Shown here in pieces: positions 53,381-61,055 of a stretch of DNA of 64,000 nt. The translations under genes were made by a program, and so were the position numbers. This stretch comes from Candidatus Anaerobutyricum avicola. Its GTDB lineage: Bacteria; Bacillota; Clostridia; Lachnospirales; Lachnospiraceae. The stretch is taken from positions 1-64,000 of the forward strand of contig DXGQ01000042.1 of NCBI GenBank assembly GCA_019113845.1, in the 5' to 3' direction. The stretch's first letter is position 1; each line of letters starts with the position of its first letter. A model generated the notes under the pieces. That model ran no database searches. It had not been told where the DNA came from and saw only the letters and a program-made list of their open reading frames with translations.

Positions 53381-54096
53381 GTAGGTTACAGGAAGGCAGA
53401 CATTTTTTTCCGCGTATGCTGATTTCCATTACGGATGTTAAGGATGGAAAAAAGCTGGAGAAAATATTGGATGAGCTGCATTTGCCGATATTTTATCAGT
53501 GCCGCGGTAAGGGTACCGCTCCTTCTGAGATTATGGATATATTCGGACTGGGAGGTTCGACCCGTCTGATCACCCTTGCTGTTCTTCCGAAAGACAAGGT
53601 GCGGGAAGTGTTTTCCCATATGAACAGCCGCATGTATTATAAGCGAAAAGGCGGCGGCATTGCTGTCAGTCTGCCGGTGACCGGACTGCAGAGTTGTGTC
53701 AGCAAGATTCTGGACAAAGAGGTGGGAGATGTCGAACCGGAACAAATAGGAGAAAGGGTGAGAAAAGATATGAGTGAGATACATCAAAAGGCAAGATATA
53801 CAATGATATGGGTTTCTGTGGCGGGCGGCTACAGCGATGACGTGATTGATGTGGCCAGAGACGCCGGAGCCAGAGGAGGAACCGTCATGAAAGGAAGAAG
53901 AAGAAGTTCGGAGCGAGCCAGCCAGCACCTGGGTATTGCCATGCAGGATGAACAGGAATTTGTGATGATCATTGTTCCAACAGAGAAAAAACAGGAAGTG
54001 ATGGCGGCCATAACTAACTCCTGCGGGCTGCGTACGCCGGCTCACGGTATTCTCGTCTCTATCCCGATTGACGAAGCGATAGGGCTGGAAGAGTAG
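53377..54096 (+). CDS. Tandem PII-like regulatory protein
   Basis: A 239-residue protein made of two ferredoxin-like PII domains (about residues 12-120 and 140-237). FFPRMLISITDVKDGKKLEK begins the first and YTMIWVSVAGGYSDDVIDVA the second. EFVMIIVPTEKKQEVMAAIT is the conserved PII strand-helix of the second domain, and ARDAGARGGTVMKGRR resembles the nucleotide-binding base of the T-loop. Ordinary GlnB/GlnK are single domains of about 112 residues. Translation is coupled to the DUF1538 gene, so the pair is probably a membrane protein and its gating subunit. Confidence 0.75.
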   Translation: MSRLQEGRHFFPRMLISITDVKDGKKLEKILDELHLPIFYQCRGKGTAPSEIMDIFGLGGSTRLITLAVLPKDKVREVFSHMNSRMYYKRKGGGIAVSLPVTGLQSCVSKILDKEVGDVEPEQIGERVRKDMSEIHQKARYTMIWVSVAGGYSDDVIDVARDAGARGGTVMKGRRRSSERASQHLGIAMQDEQEFVMIIVPTEKKQEVMAAITNSCGLRTPAHGILVSIPIDEAIGLEE

Positions 54097-54113
54097 AAAA
54101 ACGGCAGAACACA

Positions 54114-54141
54114 TTGATTTTTTGCCAAAAGCAGATATAAT
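54114..54141 (+). promoter_or_regulatory. Promoter upstream of prfC
   Basis: TTGATT (54114-54119), 16 bases, TATAAT (54136-54141). The start of RNA at about 54148 would place the hairpin at 54168-54195 inside the prfC leader. Confidence 0.6.
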
Positions 54142-54167
54142 AGGAATGTGTTTCTGCCGATTCAGGG

Positions 54168-54195
54168 GGAACGCCGGAGACGGTGTTCCTTTTTT
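54168..54195 (+). terminator. Terminator or attenuator in the prfC leader
   Basis: GGAACGCC (54168-54175) pairs with GGTGTTCC (54182-54189), then TTTTTT. It ends the DUF1538-PII operon and, if the promoter at 54114 is used, would attenuate prfC. Confidence 0.75.
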
Positions 54196-54221
54196 GATGT
54201 TATAGAGAAAGGAAATGTACC

Positions 54222-55817
54222 ATGAATAAAATGATCACAGATGAGATAAAGAAACGGCGGACCTTCGCCATCATTTCCCACCCGGACGCCGGTAAGACGA
54301 CGCTGACGGAGAAGTTCCTTCTGTATGGCGGCGCCATCAATCAGGCGGGTTCCGTCAAGGGTAAGGCGACGGCAAAGCATGCCGTATCCGACTGGATGGA
54401 TATCGAGAAGGAGAGAGGTATCTCGGTCACTTCCTCGGTGCTGCAGTTTGAGTTTGGCGGCTGCTGTATCAACATTCTCGATACGCCGGGACATCAGGAT
54501 TTCTCCGAGGATACGTACCGGACGCTGATGGCGGCGGATTCCGCCGTCATGGTCATCGACGCGTCGAAGGGTGTGGAGGCGCAGACGAGGAAGCTGTTTA
54601 AGGTCTGTGCCATGCGCCATATCCCGATCTTTACATTTATCAACAAAATGGACCGGGAGGCGAGGGATACCTTCGACCTGCTGGATGAGATCGAGAAGGA
54701 ACTGGGAATCCCGACCTGTCCGGTCAACTGGCCGATCGGTTCCGGCAAAGAGTTTGCCGGCGTCTATGACAGGGAAAAGGGTGTGATTGACCTGTTCGAG
54801 GATACCATGAAGGGTACCCGCATGGGAACGATGAAAGAGGTGGCTCTCGATGCGCCGGATGTGACCTCTTATGTATCGGAGGATGCGCTGGATGTGCTTA
54901 AGGAGGAGATTGAACTTCTGGACGGCGCCAGCGCCGAGTTTGACCAGAGTGAAGTAGATGCGGGAAAACTGTCTCCTGTATTCTTTGGATCGGCGCTCAT
55001 GAACTTTGGCGTGGAGACATTTTTAAATTACTTCCTCGCCATGACAACGCCGCCGCTGCCGAGGATGTCCGATCAGGGAATCATTGACCCTGCCGAAGAG
55101 GAAGAGTTCTCTGCTTTTGTGTTTAAGATTCAGGCAAATATGAACAAGGCTCACCGGGACCGTATCGCATTTATGCGTATCTGCTCCGGCAAGTTTGAGG
55201 CGGGTATGGACGCCTTCCATGTGCAGGGAGGCAAAAAGGTTCGGCTGGCGCAGCCGCAGCAGATGATGGCCAGCGAGAGAAAAATGATCGAGGAAGCTTA
55301 CGCCGGGGATATCATCGGTATCTTTGATCCGGGCATTTTCTCCATTGGAGATACGCTCACTACTTCGGATAAAAAGTTTGCCTTTGAGGGCATCCCGACT
55401 TTCGCGCCGGAGCATTTCGCAAGGGTGCGGCAGGTCAACACCATGAAGCGAAAGCAGTTTATCAAGGGAATCAACCAGATCGCCCAGGAGGGAGCAATCC
55501 AGATCTTCCAGGAGTTTAACACCGGTATGGAGGAGATCATTGTCGGCGTGGTGGGAACCCTGCAGTTTGATGTGCTCAAATACCGTCTGAACCACGAGTA
55601 CAATGTGGAGATCATCATGGAAGGACTTCCGTATGAATACATCCGCTGGATAGAAAATCCGGACATTGACCTTGATAAGCTGAAAGGAACTTCTGATATG
55701 AAGAAGATCAAAGACCTGAAAGGCCGTCCGCTGCTTCTGTTTATCAACAGCTGGAGCATCGGCATGACGCTCGAGAGAAACGAAGGACTGGAACTGGCGG
55801 AATTTGGACGGGCATAG
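54222..55817 (+). CDS. prfC: Peptide chain release factor 3
   Basis: A 531-residue translational GTPase that recycles release factors 1 and 2. The G1 loop is in FAIISHPDAGKTTLTEKFLL, G2 in EKERGISVTSSVLQF, G3 in ILDTPGHQDFSEDTYRTL and G4 in TFINKMDREARD. The C-terminal half (FEGIPTFAPEHFARVRQVNT; GTLQFDVLKYRLNHEYNVE) matches RF3 rather than EF-G. GAAAGGAAA precedes the ATG. Length agrees with the family (about 525-530). Confidence 0.95.
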   Translation: MNKMITDEIKKRRTFAIISHPDAGKTTLTEKFLLYGGAINQAGSVKGKATAKHAVSDWMDIEKERGISVTSSVLQFEFGGCCINILDTPGHQDFSEDTYRTLMAADSAVMVIDASKGVEAQTRKLFKVCAMRHIPIFTFINKMDREARDTFDLLDEIEKELGIPTCPVNWPIGSGKEFAGVYDREKGVIDLFEDTMKGTRMGTMKEVALDAPDVTSYVSEDALDVLKEEIELLDGASAEFDQSEVDAGKLSPVFFGSALMNFGVETFLNYFLAMTTPPLPRMSDQGIIDPAEEEEFSAFVFKIQANMNKAHRDRIAFMRICSGKFEAGMDAFHVQGGKKVRLAQPQQMMASERKMIEEAYAGDIIGIFDPGIFSIGDTLTTSDKKFAFEGIPTFAPEHFARVRQVNTMKRKQFIKGINQIAQEGAIQIFQEFNTGMEEIIVGVVGTLQFDVLKYRLNHEYNVEIIMEGLPYEYIRWIENPDIDLDKLKGTSDMKKIKDLKGRPLLLFINSWSIGMTLERNEGLELAEFGRA

Positions 55818-55944
55818 CGCACGGCAGCGGGGCGCCGTCCCGGGACAGATGAAAGCGGATGCACAGGTTGTAGTCCTGGGACGGATAAAGGCGAGTGTCA
55901 TCCGAGCAGCGCTGCCCTCACAATGGGAGAAGGAGATGGGAATT

Positions 55945-56889
55945 ATGAATGACAAAAATAATAAGATAAACATCTGGATAGACTGCGACCCGGGCATTGA
56001 CGACGCCGTTGCCCTCGCCATGACGGCAGCCAGCAGAGATGCGTTGCATCTCCTTGGCGTCTCCACGGTGGCGGGTAATCAGACCAGCGACCGGGTGACA
56101 GGAAATGCATTGAAGCTGACGGCGTTTTTTGGCATGGATGATGTGCCGGTGGTTCGCGGCGCGAGAGGTCCGCTGGTACGTCCGGTGGAGCCGGCGGAGG
56201 ATATTCACGGAGCGGACGGTCTCGGTAACTGCGCATTGCCGGAAACGGGAAAAAATGTCACTTCCGAAAGCGGAATCTTCTATATGTATACCCGCATGAT
56301 GGCATTGCCGGATGGGGAGAGAGTGACCCTCGTTCCCACCGGACCGCTGACCAATATCGCCCTCCTGCTTCGTACATTTCCGGAGGTGAAGAAAAAGATC
56401 GCACGCATTGTCCTGATGGGCGGTTCTTCCTCGGGAGGAAATGTGACGCCTGCCGCGGAGTTTAACATCTGGGCGGATCCGGAAGCGGCGCAGATGGTCT
56501 TTGCCGCAGGGCTTCCCATCGTCATGTGCGGCCTCGATGTAACCTTGAAAAGCGGTCTCTACGGCAGCCAGATTGAAACACTCTGCCGCAGCAGCCGCCG
56601 GGCGGAGCGCGCCTGCGGTCAGATGCTTCGCTTTTATCTGGACGCCACCCGCCACGAAGGCGAGGAAGATATGGTTGCCATCCACGATGCGGTAACGATT
56701 CTCTATCTTACCAACCCGGAGCTTTTTGGCGGAAGAAATGTGACGGTAAACGTGGACTGCGACTGGGGAGCAGAGAGAGGGAGGACCATCTGTACGGATG
56801 AAAGCAATCGGCAGTCCGTTTATCTGCTTGATCAGGTCAACCTGCCGGAATTTCAGCGAATCCTGCTGGCAAAGCTGAAAAGCTTATAA
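55945..56889 (+). CDS. Inosine-uridine-preferring nucleoside hydrolase
   Basis: A 314-residue enzyme that cleaves the N-glycosidic bond of ribonucleosides. INIWIDCDPGIDDAVALAMT is the DxDxxxDD calcium site, RLP-region NGPLTNIA equivalents appear as VPTGPLTNIALLLR, and MGGSSSGGNVTPAAEFNIWA completes the metal site. AIHDAVTILYL carries the last aspartate. The start at 55945 is chosen because GGAG at 55932-55935 is nine bases away. Cytosolic nucleoside salvage is the expected role; base preference is unknown. Confidence 0.9.
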   Translation: MNDKNNKINIWIDCDPGIDDAVALAMTAASRDALHLLGVSTVAGNQTSDRVTGNALKLTAFFGMDDVPVVRGARGPLVRPVEPAEDIHGADGLGNCALPETGKNVTSESGIFYMYTRMMALPDGERVTLVPTGPLTNIALLLRTFPEVKKKIARIVLMGGSSSGGNVTPAAEFNIWADPEAAQMVFAAGLPIVMCGLDVTLKSGLYGSQIETLCRSSRRAERACGQMLRFYLDATRHEGEEDMVAIHDAVTILYLTNPELFGGRNVTVNVDCDWGAERGRTICTDESNRQSVYLLDQVNLPEFQRILLAKLKSL

Positions 56890-56970
56890 TGTACTGAGTT
56901 GACGGGGTTTTTGTATTGGCTGCGCCGAAGAGGAAGAGGCATCGGTGAAACTTCGGATGATAAACCAAAT

Positions 56971-57012
56971 GGAGCCGCCATCCGGGATACTCTATCCGGG
57001 ATGACGGCTCCA
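56971..57012. other. Strong hairpin in a 477-base gene-free interval
   Basis: GGAGCCGCCATCCGGGATA (56971-56989) pairs with TATCCGGGATGACGGCTCC (56993-57011), almost perfectly, without a T tract on either side. The rest of 56890-57366 is AT-rich and contains TTGACA at 57237-57242 with no well-spaced -10. No gene was seen. Confidence 0.5.
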
Positions 57013-57366
57013 CAACAAAAGAGAGAAAAGTATGAAAAAATTTATGAGTCCAAAACGTTTTTCGTTTTGTGATTTATACTATACAGGAAGTGTATGAACA
57101 ACCTGTGAACGTTCTTTCAAGATTCCGTGACGGAATTCTGACAAACTTCTGTCGGCGGCAGGGCGAGAACCCGGAAAACCGACCAAATCCATTTCTAACG
57201 GCAATGTATCGTCAGATACTCAAAAAATGATATTTTTTGACAAAAAAGTAAAAAAACATAGCTTTTTCCTCTCTGCTGTGCTATGATACAAATGTAATGC
57301 ATGCAGGGAGTTCTGTAAGGATTTCCTCCTGATCTTCACGGGACATTTACGGAAGGGGGAATGAAT

Positions 57367-58398
57367 ATGGGACAAAAAGATTTATCTGAAAAGATACTTG
57401 CAGATTACAATGATGTATTTGCGGACATCATCAATGTTTTGATTCTCGGAGGGCAGCGTAAGATTCAGGGGAAGGATCTGATCCCCGACGCCGTACATTC
57501 CCAGTACAAGGCGGATGACGGCATGCTCCACGAGCAGGAAAGAGATGTCTCAAAATACTGGAAGAAACAAAAGATTCATCTGGCGTTGTTCGGCATGGAG
57601 AATCAGACAGCCATCGAGAGAAATATGCCATTTCGCATCATCGGATACGATGGGGCGGCCTATCGACAGCAGCTGCAGAAGCAGGAGAATAGCAGGAAAA
57701 GAAAGAAGGGGAAGAAGAAAAAACCGGCGCAAAAACCGGTACCGGTCATCACTCTTGTGCTCCACTTTGGAACAAAGAAACGATGGGACCAGCCCCTTTC
57801 CATCAAGGAACTGCTGGATATCCCGGACTATCTGGACGCCTATGTCAGTGATTATCGTATCCATGTGTTTGACATTGCATGGCTGACGGAAGAACAGCTG
57901 GCGCAGTTTGAAAGTGACTTTGGCATCGTGGCGAACTTCTTTGTCCAAAAACGAAAGAACAAAGACTACATACCGGAGGACGCCCGCATGATCCGACACG
58001 TGGATGAAGTATTAAAGTTATTATCAGTGATGACCGGGGACAGCAGATACGAGAGTATCCTGTCCGACGGTGTAAAGGAGGGGATAAGTATGTGTGATGT
58101 CGCGGAAAGATTAGAGCAAAGAGGAATAAGACGCGGCATAGAGCAAGGCCTTGGTCTTGGAAGGGAGCAGGGAATAAAGCAAGGCATAGAGCAAGGGCTC
58201 ATACAAGGCAGAGAGCAAGGGCTCATACAAGGCAGAGAGCAAGGACTCATACAAGGCAGAGAGCAAACACTATATCATCTGGTTTCCACCGGTAATCTTT
58301 CTGTTGCCATAGGAGCGCAGGAGATGCAGGTGACAGAGGATAGATTCCTCGCAGGTATGAAAGAAGCCGGTTACAAGATGCCGGACGAGGCTGTGTAG
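57367..58398 (+). CDS. Rpn/PD-(D/E)XK nuclease family protein
   Basis: A 343-residue protein of the recombination-promoting nuclease (Rpn, COG5464) type. The N-terminal half has DVFADIINVLILGGQRKIQG and later EQERDVSKYWKKQKIHLALF with FGMENQTAIERNMPFRIIGY, which contains the Glu-x-Gln of PD-(D/E)XK folds. The C-terminal part carries tandem GREQGLIQ repeats (about residues 255-300) that form a charged helix and vary in number in this family. GGAAGGGGG fits the start at 57367. Rpn proteins act in recombination and have been linked to phage defence; this gene is isolated, so its role is open. Confidence 0.8.
   Translation: MGQKDLSEKILADYNDVFADIINVLILGGQRKIQGKDLIPDAVHSQYKADDGMLHEQERDVSKYWKKQKIHLALFGMENQTAIERNMPFRIIGYDGAAYRQQLQKQENSRKRKKGKKKKPAQKPVPVITLVLHFGTKKRWDQPLSIKELLDIPDYLDAYVSDYRIHVFDIAWLTEEQLAQFESDFGIVANFFVQKRKNKDYIPEDARMIRHVDEVLKLLSVMTGDSRYESILSDGVKEGISMCDVAERLEQRGIRRGIEQGLGLGREQGIKQGIEQGLIQGREQGLIQGREQGLIQGREQTLYHLVSTGNLSVAIGAQEMQVTEDRFLAGMKEAGYKMPDEAV
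58189..58260 (+). repeat. 24-bp tandem repeats inside the Rpn-like gene
   Basis: Three copies of a 24-base unit starting GAGCAAGGGCTCATACAAGG. The first two are identical and the third has one change. Each encodes eight residues (EQGLIQGR), so a change in copy number keeps the frame. Confidence 0.85.
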
Positions 58399-58420
58399 AT
58401 ATAATGGAATAAAAAAGCAG

Positions 58421-58452
58421 AATCGCTGGTCGTTTTGGCCAGCGATTTGTTG
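58421..58452. terminator. Bidirectional terminator between convergent genes
   Basis: AATCGCTGG (58421-58429) pairs with CCAGCGATT (58439-58447), with A-rich sequence before it and TGTTGT after it. Confidence 0.75.
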
Positions 58453-58470
58453 TAATAAGATAGTTCGTTT

Positions 58471-59097
58471 TTATTCGTTGATGATCCTTCCGGCTCTCAG
58501 ATTCGGTTCAATAAAATTCTCGCGGGCATACTCCCACAGACGGGAGGAACCTTTATCTGTTTCCTGATTCCGATTTAAGATTTGCGACAGATGAATCCCG
58601 TGTTCCTCCCAGCTCTTTCCGTTGGTGGCGGCATTAAGCATTAACGGTTGAATATGATCCATGGCGCGGGCAAACCGGGCTTCCGGGCTGTCGCCGGAAT
58701 CAAACTCTTCCCACCAGGAGCGGAGCTGACTGCCCTGATCTTCCGGCAGCATACCGAAAAGCCTCTGGGCTGCGGCTTCCTCCCGGGCGCGCTGCGTTTT
58801 CTTTCCTTCTTCATCATAAGCATAGGTATCACCGGCATCAATCTCTACCAGATCATGAATCAGAAGCATTCCCATCGTTTTCAGTACATCAATTTTTTCA
58901 TTGGCATATTCGCTCAACAAGAGCGTCATGATCGCCATATGCCAGGCGTGTTCCGCGTCATTTTCTTTTCGTTCTCCGTCAGACAGATAGGTCTGACGTC
59001 CGATAAATTTTTCTTTGTCAATTTCCAGACAGAAAGCCATCTGGCGGCGAAGCCGCTCTGCAGCGTCCATAGAGGTATCGGTGTATATCTTTTCCAT
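58471..59097 (-). CDS. HD-domain hydrolase (HDDC2/YfbR-like 5'-nucleotidase)
   Basis: A 208-residue HD-domain phosphohydrolase. NDAEHAWHMAIMTLLLSEY supplies the first histidines, MGMLLIHDLVEIDAGDTYAY the HD pair, and ARAMDHIQPLMLNAATNGK the last aspartate. RRQMAFCLEIDKEKFIGRQT at the N-terminus is typical of HDDC2-like enzymes that dephosphorylate nucleoside monophosphates. AAGGAAGG lies nine bases before the start at 59097. It is monocistronic. Substrate unconfirmed. Confidence 0.85.
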   Translation of the reverse strand: MEKIYTDTSMDAAERLRRQMAFCLEIDKEKFIGRQTYLSDGERKENDAEHAWHMAIMTLLLSEYANEKIDVLKTMGMLLIHDLVEIDAGDTYAYDEEGKKTQRAREEAAAQRLFGMLPEDQGSQLRSWWEEFDSGDSPEARFARAMDHIQPLMLNAATNGKSWEEHGIHLSQILNRNQETDKGSSRLWEYARENFIEPNLRAGRIINE

Positions 59098-59398
59098 GAG
59101 GTATAACCTTCCTTCCTGTTTTGTATCATTCAGAGTCGACCATGAGTCCGCAGGCAAAATTCGGACCTGCATAACATTTCTCCGAATCTGTAGCTGTTAC
59201 GTCCATTATATAGGAAATCTCTATATTTATGAAGGATTTTTTTAAAGCATAAAATGTAAAAAAATTCCGATTCAGTTTATAACTGATTGGCGAGTGTGTT
59301 TTAAACATATAGCATAGATAAAAAATGTTTGTTGTCTGGTAAATGATGATTCATGTAAGCGTAGCGGCTGCTTGTCGGGCGTATCACGCAAAAAAAAA

Positions 59399-59428
59399 CA
59401 GCAGATACGAAATGTTGTATCTGCTGTG
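59399..59428 (-). terminator. Minus-strand intrinsic terminator facing the recombinase segment
   Basis: Read on the minus strand, ACAGCAGATAC pairs with GTATCTGCTGT and is followed by eight T residues. No minus-strand gene lies upstream of it; the only candidate transcript is the one from the promoter at 59497-59525. Confidence 0.85.
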
Positions 59429-59462
59429 GTTTAAAAAATGAAAATTGTAAGAAACTGGACTG

Positions 59463-59486
59463 AGTTTTTCGCGGATTTTGATACTC
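59463..59486 (+). repeat. Left 24-bp inverted repeat (IRL)
   Basis: AGTTTTTCGCGG, then ATTTTGATACTC. Inverted, it matches 60912-60935 at 22 of 24 positions. It is the left boundary of the predicted invertible segment. Confidence 0.8.
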
Positions 59487-59496
59487 TATGTATACG

Positions 59497-59525
59497 ATAC
59501 TAGCACTTTTTTATGAATAATACAA
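59497..59525 (-). promoter_or_regulatory. Outward promoter at the left end of the invertible segment
   Basis: On the minus strand TTGTAT (59525-59520), a 17-base spacer ending in TGC, and TAGTAT (59502-59497) form an extended -10 promoter. RNA would start at about 59490, four bases inside the left repeat, and run into the terminator at 59428-59399. After inversion the same promoter would point at the surface-protein gene at 61056. Confidence 0.65.
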
Positions 59526-59720
59526 GCGCTTTTTCAAATAATTATACAGTTTTTACTATTTCTTTACCGACTTGAATTTGCTTTATCAGGGATACAAGTC
59601 ACTTCGTCAGGACGCAAAAAAAGAAGGAAAAGATTTTCGCCGTCAAAATCACCGTCAAGTCTGTCATCAGTTTTTGGACGTCAGCAAATACATTTCAACA
59701 ATCAGGAAGGAGACGACGTT

Positions 59721-60869
59721 ATGGGTAAAAAAGGAGAAAATATTTACAAGAGGAAAGATGGACGCTGGGAAGCGAGATACGTAAGAGGATATAAGCCGGA
59801 CGGAGCAATTCGTTACGGCTATTGTTATGGAAAGACTTATTATGAAGCGAAGGAAAAAGTGAATCGGGCGAAAGCGGCGATCATCAATCATTTGCCGTTT
59901 CAGGAGACGGGGAAAAGGAAACGTTTTGCCACTTACTGTGAGGAGTGGCTTCGTTTGAAGAGGAGCAGTGTCAAGGAATCCACTTATGTAAAATACAGTA
60001 CGATGTTGGAGAAACATATCAGACCTCGTCTTGGACGATATTATGTGGAAACATTTTCAGAGATTTTGGTTGAACAGTTCAGCTATGATTTGCTTCATGA
60101 AATGTATTTATCGCCGAAGACGGTGCGTGATATTCTGGCGCTGCTTCATTCTGTGCTCAAATATGCGGCGAAGCAGAATCCTTCTATGCCGTCGGTGGAG
60201 ATTGTTTATCCAAAAGAGGACAGGAAGGAAATACGTGTGCTGTCGTGGGAGGAGCAACAGCGTTTTATACAGTATTTGTTTGAAGAGATGGATGCATGTA
60301 AACTTGGAGTGATGCTGGATTTGATGACAGGAATCCGTATTGGGGAAATCTGCGCGCTGCGCTGGTCGGATATTTCTCTGTGCAACCGGACTGTTACGGT
60401 GCGCCAGACGATGCAGAGATTGAAGGATACCAGTGATCTTAAGGGAAGGAAGACGAAGATCGTTGTCAGTGACCCGAAAAGCAGTATGTCTGCACGAATC
60501 ATTCCTCTGAGTGACAGTATGACAGCATTATGCAGAAAATGTAAAGTGGGGAATTCGTCGGCGTATGTTCTGACAGGAAACGAGAAACATTATATGGAAC
60601 CGCGCACGCTTCAGTATCGTCTGGAAAAATATACGACAGATTGTGGTCTTTGTGGAGTGCATTTTCACACATTGCGGCATAGTTTTGCTACGCGTTGTGT
60701 GGAAGCCGGTTTTGAAATTAAGAGTCTGTCGGAAATTCTCGGGCATTCCAGCCCGAAGATCACTTTGGAGCGTTATGTACATTCTTCTTTGGAATTGAAG
60801 CGGGAGAATATGGAAAAACTGGATAGAATGCAAAAGTATACGCCGTCAGAGTTCGCCGTCGAAATATAG
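59721..60869 (+). CDS. Tyrosine recombinase (site-specific integrase/invertase)
   Basis: A 382-residue phage-integrase-family recombinase. The N-terminal AP2-like arm-binding domain (KRKDGRWEARYVRGYKPDG) is followed by a helical core-binding domain (about 65-165) and the catalytic domain. All catalytic residues are intact: R206 in TGIRIGEICALRW, H316 and R319 in HFHTLRHSF, H342 in LGHSSPKITLERY and nucleophile Y352. AAGGAG precedes the ATG. There is no excisionase, conjugation or phage gene nearby; instead it sits between inverted repeats next to a surface-protein gene, which suggests an invertase. Confidence 0.9.
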   Translation: MGKKGENIYKRKDGRWEARYVRGYKPDGAIRYGYCYGKTYYEAKEKVNRAKAAIINHLPFQETGKRKRFATYCEEWLRLKRSSVKESTYVKYSTMLEKHIRPRLGRYYVETFSEILVEQFSYDLLHEMYLSPKTVRDILALLHSVLKYAAKQNPSMPSVEIVYPKEDRKEIRVLSWEEQQRFIQYLFEEMDACKLGVMLDLMTGIRIGEICALRWSDISLCNRTVTVRQTMQRLKDTSDLKGRKTKIVVSDPKSSMSARIIPLSDSMTALCRKCKVGNSSAYVLTGNEKHYMEPRTLQYRLEKYTTDCGLCGVHFHTLRHSFATRCVEAGFEIKSLSEILGHSSPKITLERYVHSSLELKRENMEKLDRMQKYTPSEFAVEI

Positions 60870-60886
60870 AAAGAGTCTGATATATA
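60858..60886 (+). promoter_or_regulatory. Weak candidate promoter at the right end of the segment
   Basis: TGATATATA at 60878-60886 could be an extended -10, with GTCGAA (60858-60863) as a poor -35 at 17 bases. In the present orientation it would point at the surface-protein gene. The match to consensus is weak. Confidence 0.3.
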
Positions 60887-60911
60887 AAGGGAAAATTTAT
60901 TTAGATTCACG

Positions 60912-60935
60912 GAGTATCAAACTCTGCGAAAAACT
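60912..60935 (-). repeat. Right 24-bp inverted repeat (IRR)
   Basis: GAGTATCAAACT, then CTGCGAAAAACT. This is the inverted partner of 59463-59486 with two mismatches. It lies 42 bases after the recombinase stop and 121 bases before the surface-protein ATG. Confidence 0.8.
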
Positions 60936-61055
60936 ATTTGGAGGCTCCGTATCTTATTATAGCCAAAACTCAGCTTTTTAAATACGAGAAAATGAAACGC
61001 TGGCATTTTTGGCAGGGCAGCCCCCATGTACAAAACGATAAGGAGGGTTAGAGGT

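Larger units (their letters stand above)
59463..60935. mobile_element. Predicted invertible segment carrying its own recombinase
   Basis: A 1,473-bp segment bounded by the 24-bp inverted repeats. It holds a complete tyrosine recombinase gene, an outward extended -10 promoter just inside the left repeat, and a weaker candidate inside the right end. The adhesin-like gene starts 121 bases to the right. Recombination between inverted repeats would flip the whole segment. Inversion itself is an inference. Confidence 0.6.

Noticed and set aside
58141-58265. CRISPR-like repeats
   Set aside because: The units are directly adjacent without spacers and encode protein repeats in the Rpn-like gene.
59721-60869. 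Recombinase as a marker of a prophage or integrative element
   Set aside because: No excisionase, replication, conjugation or phage structural genes are nearby, no tRNA attachment site was seen, and the flanking repeats are inverted, not direct.
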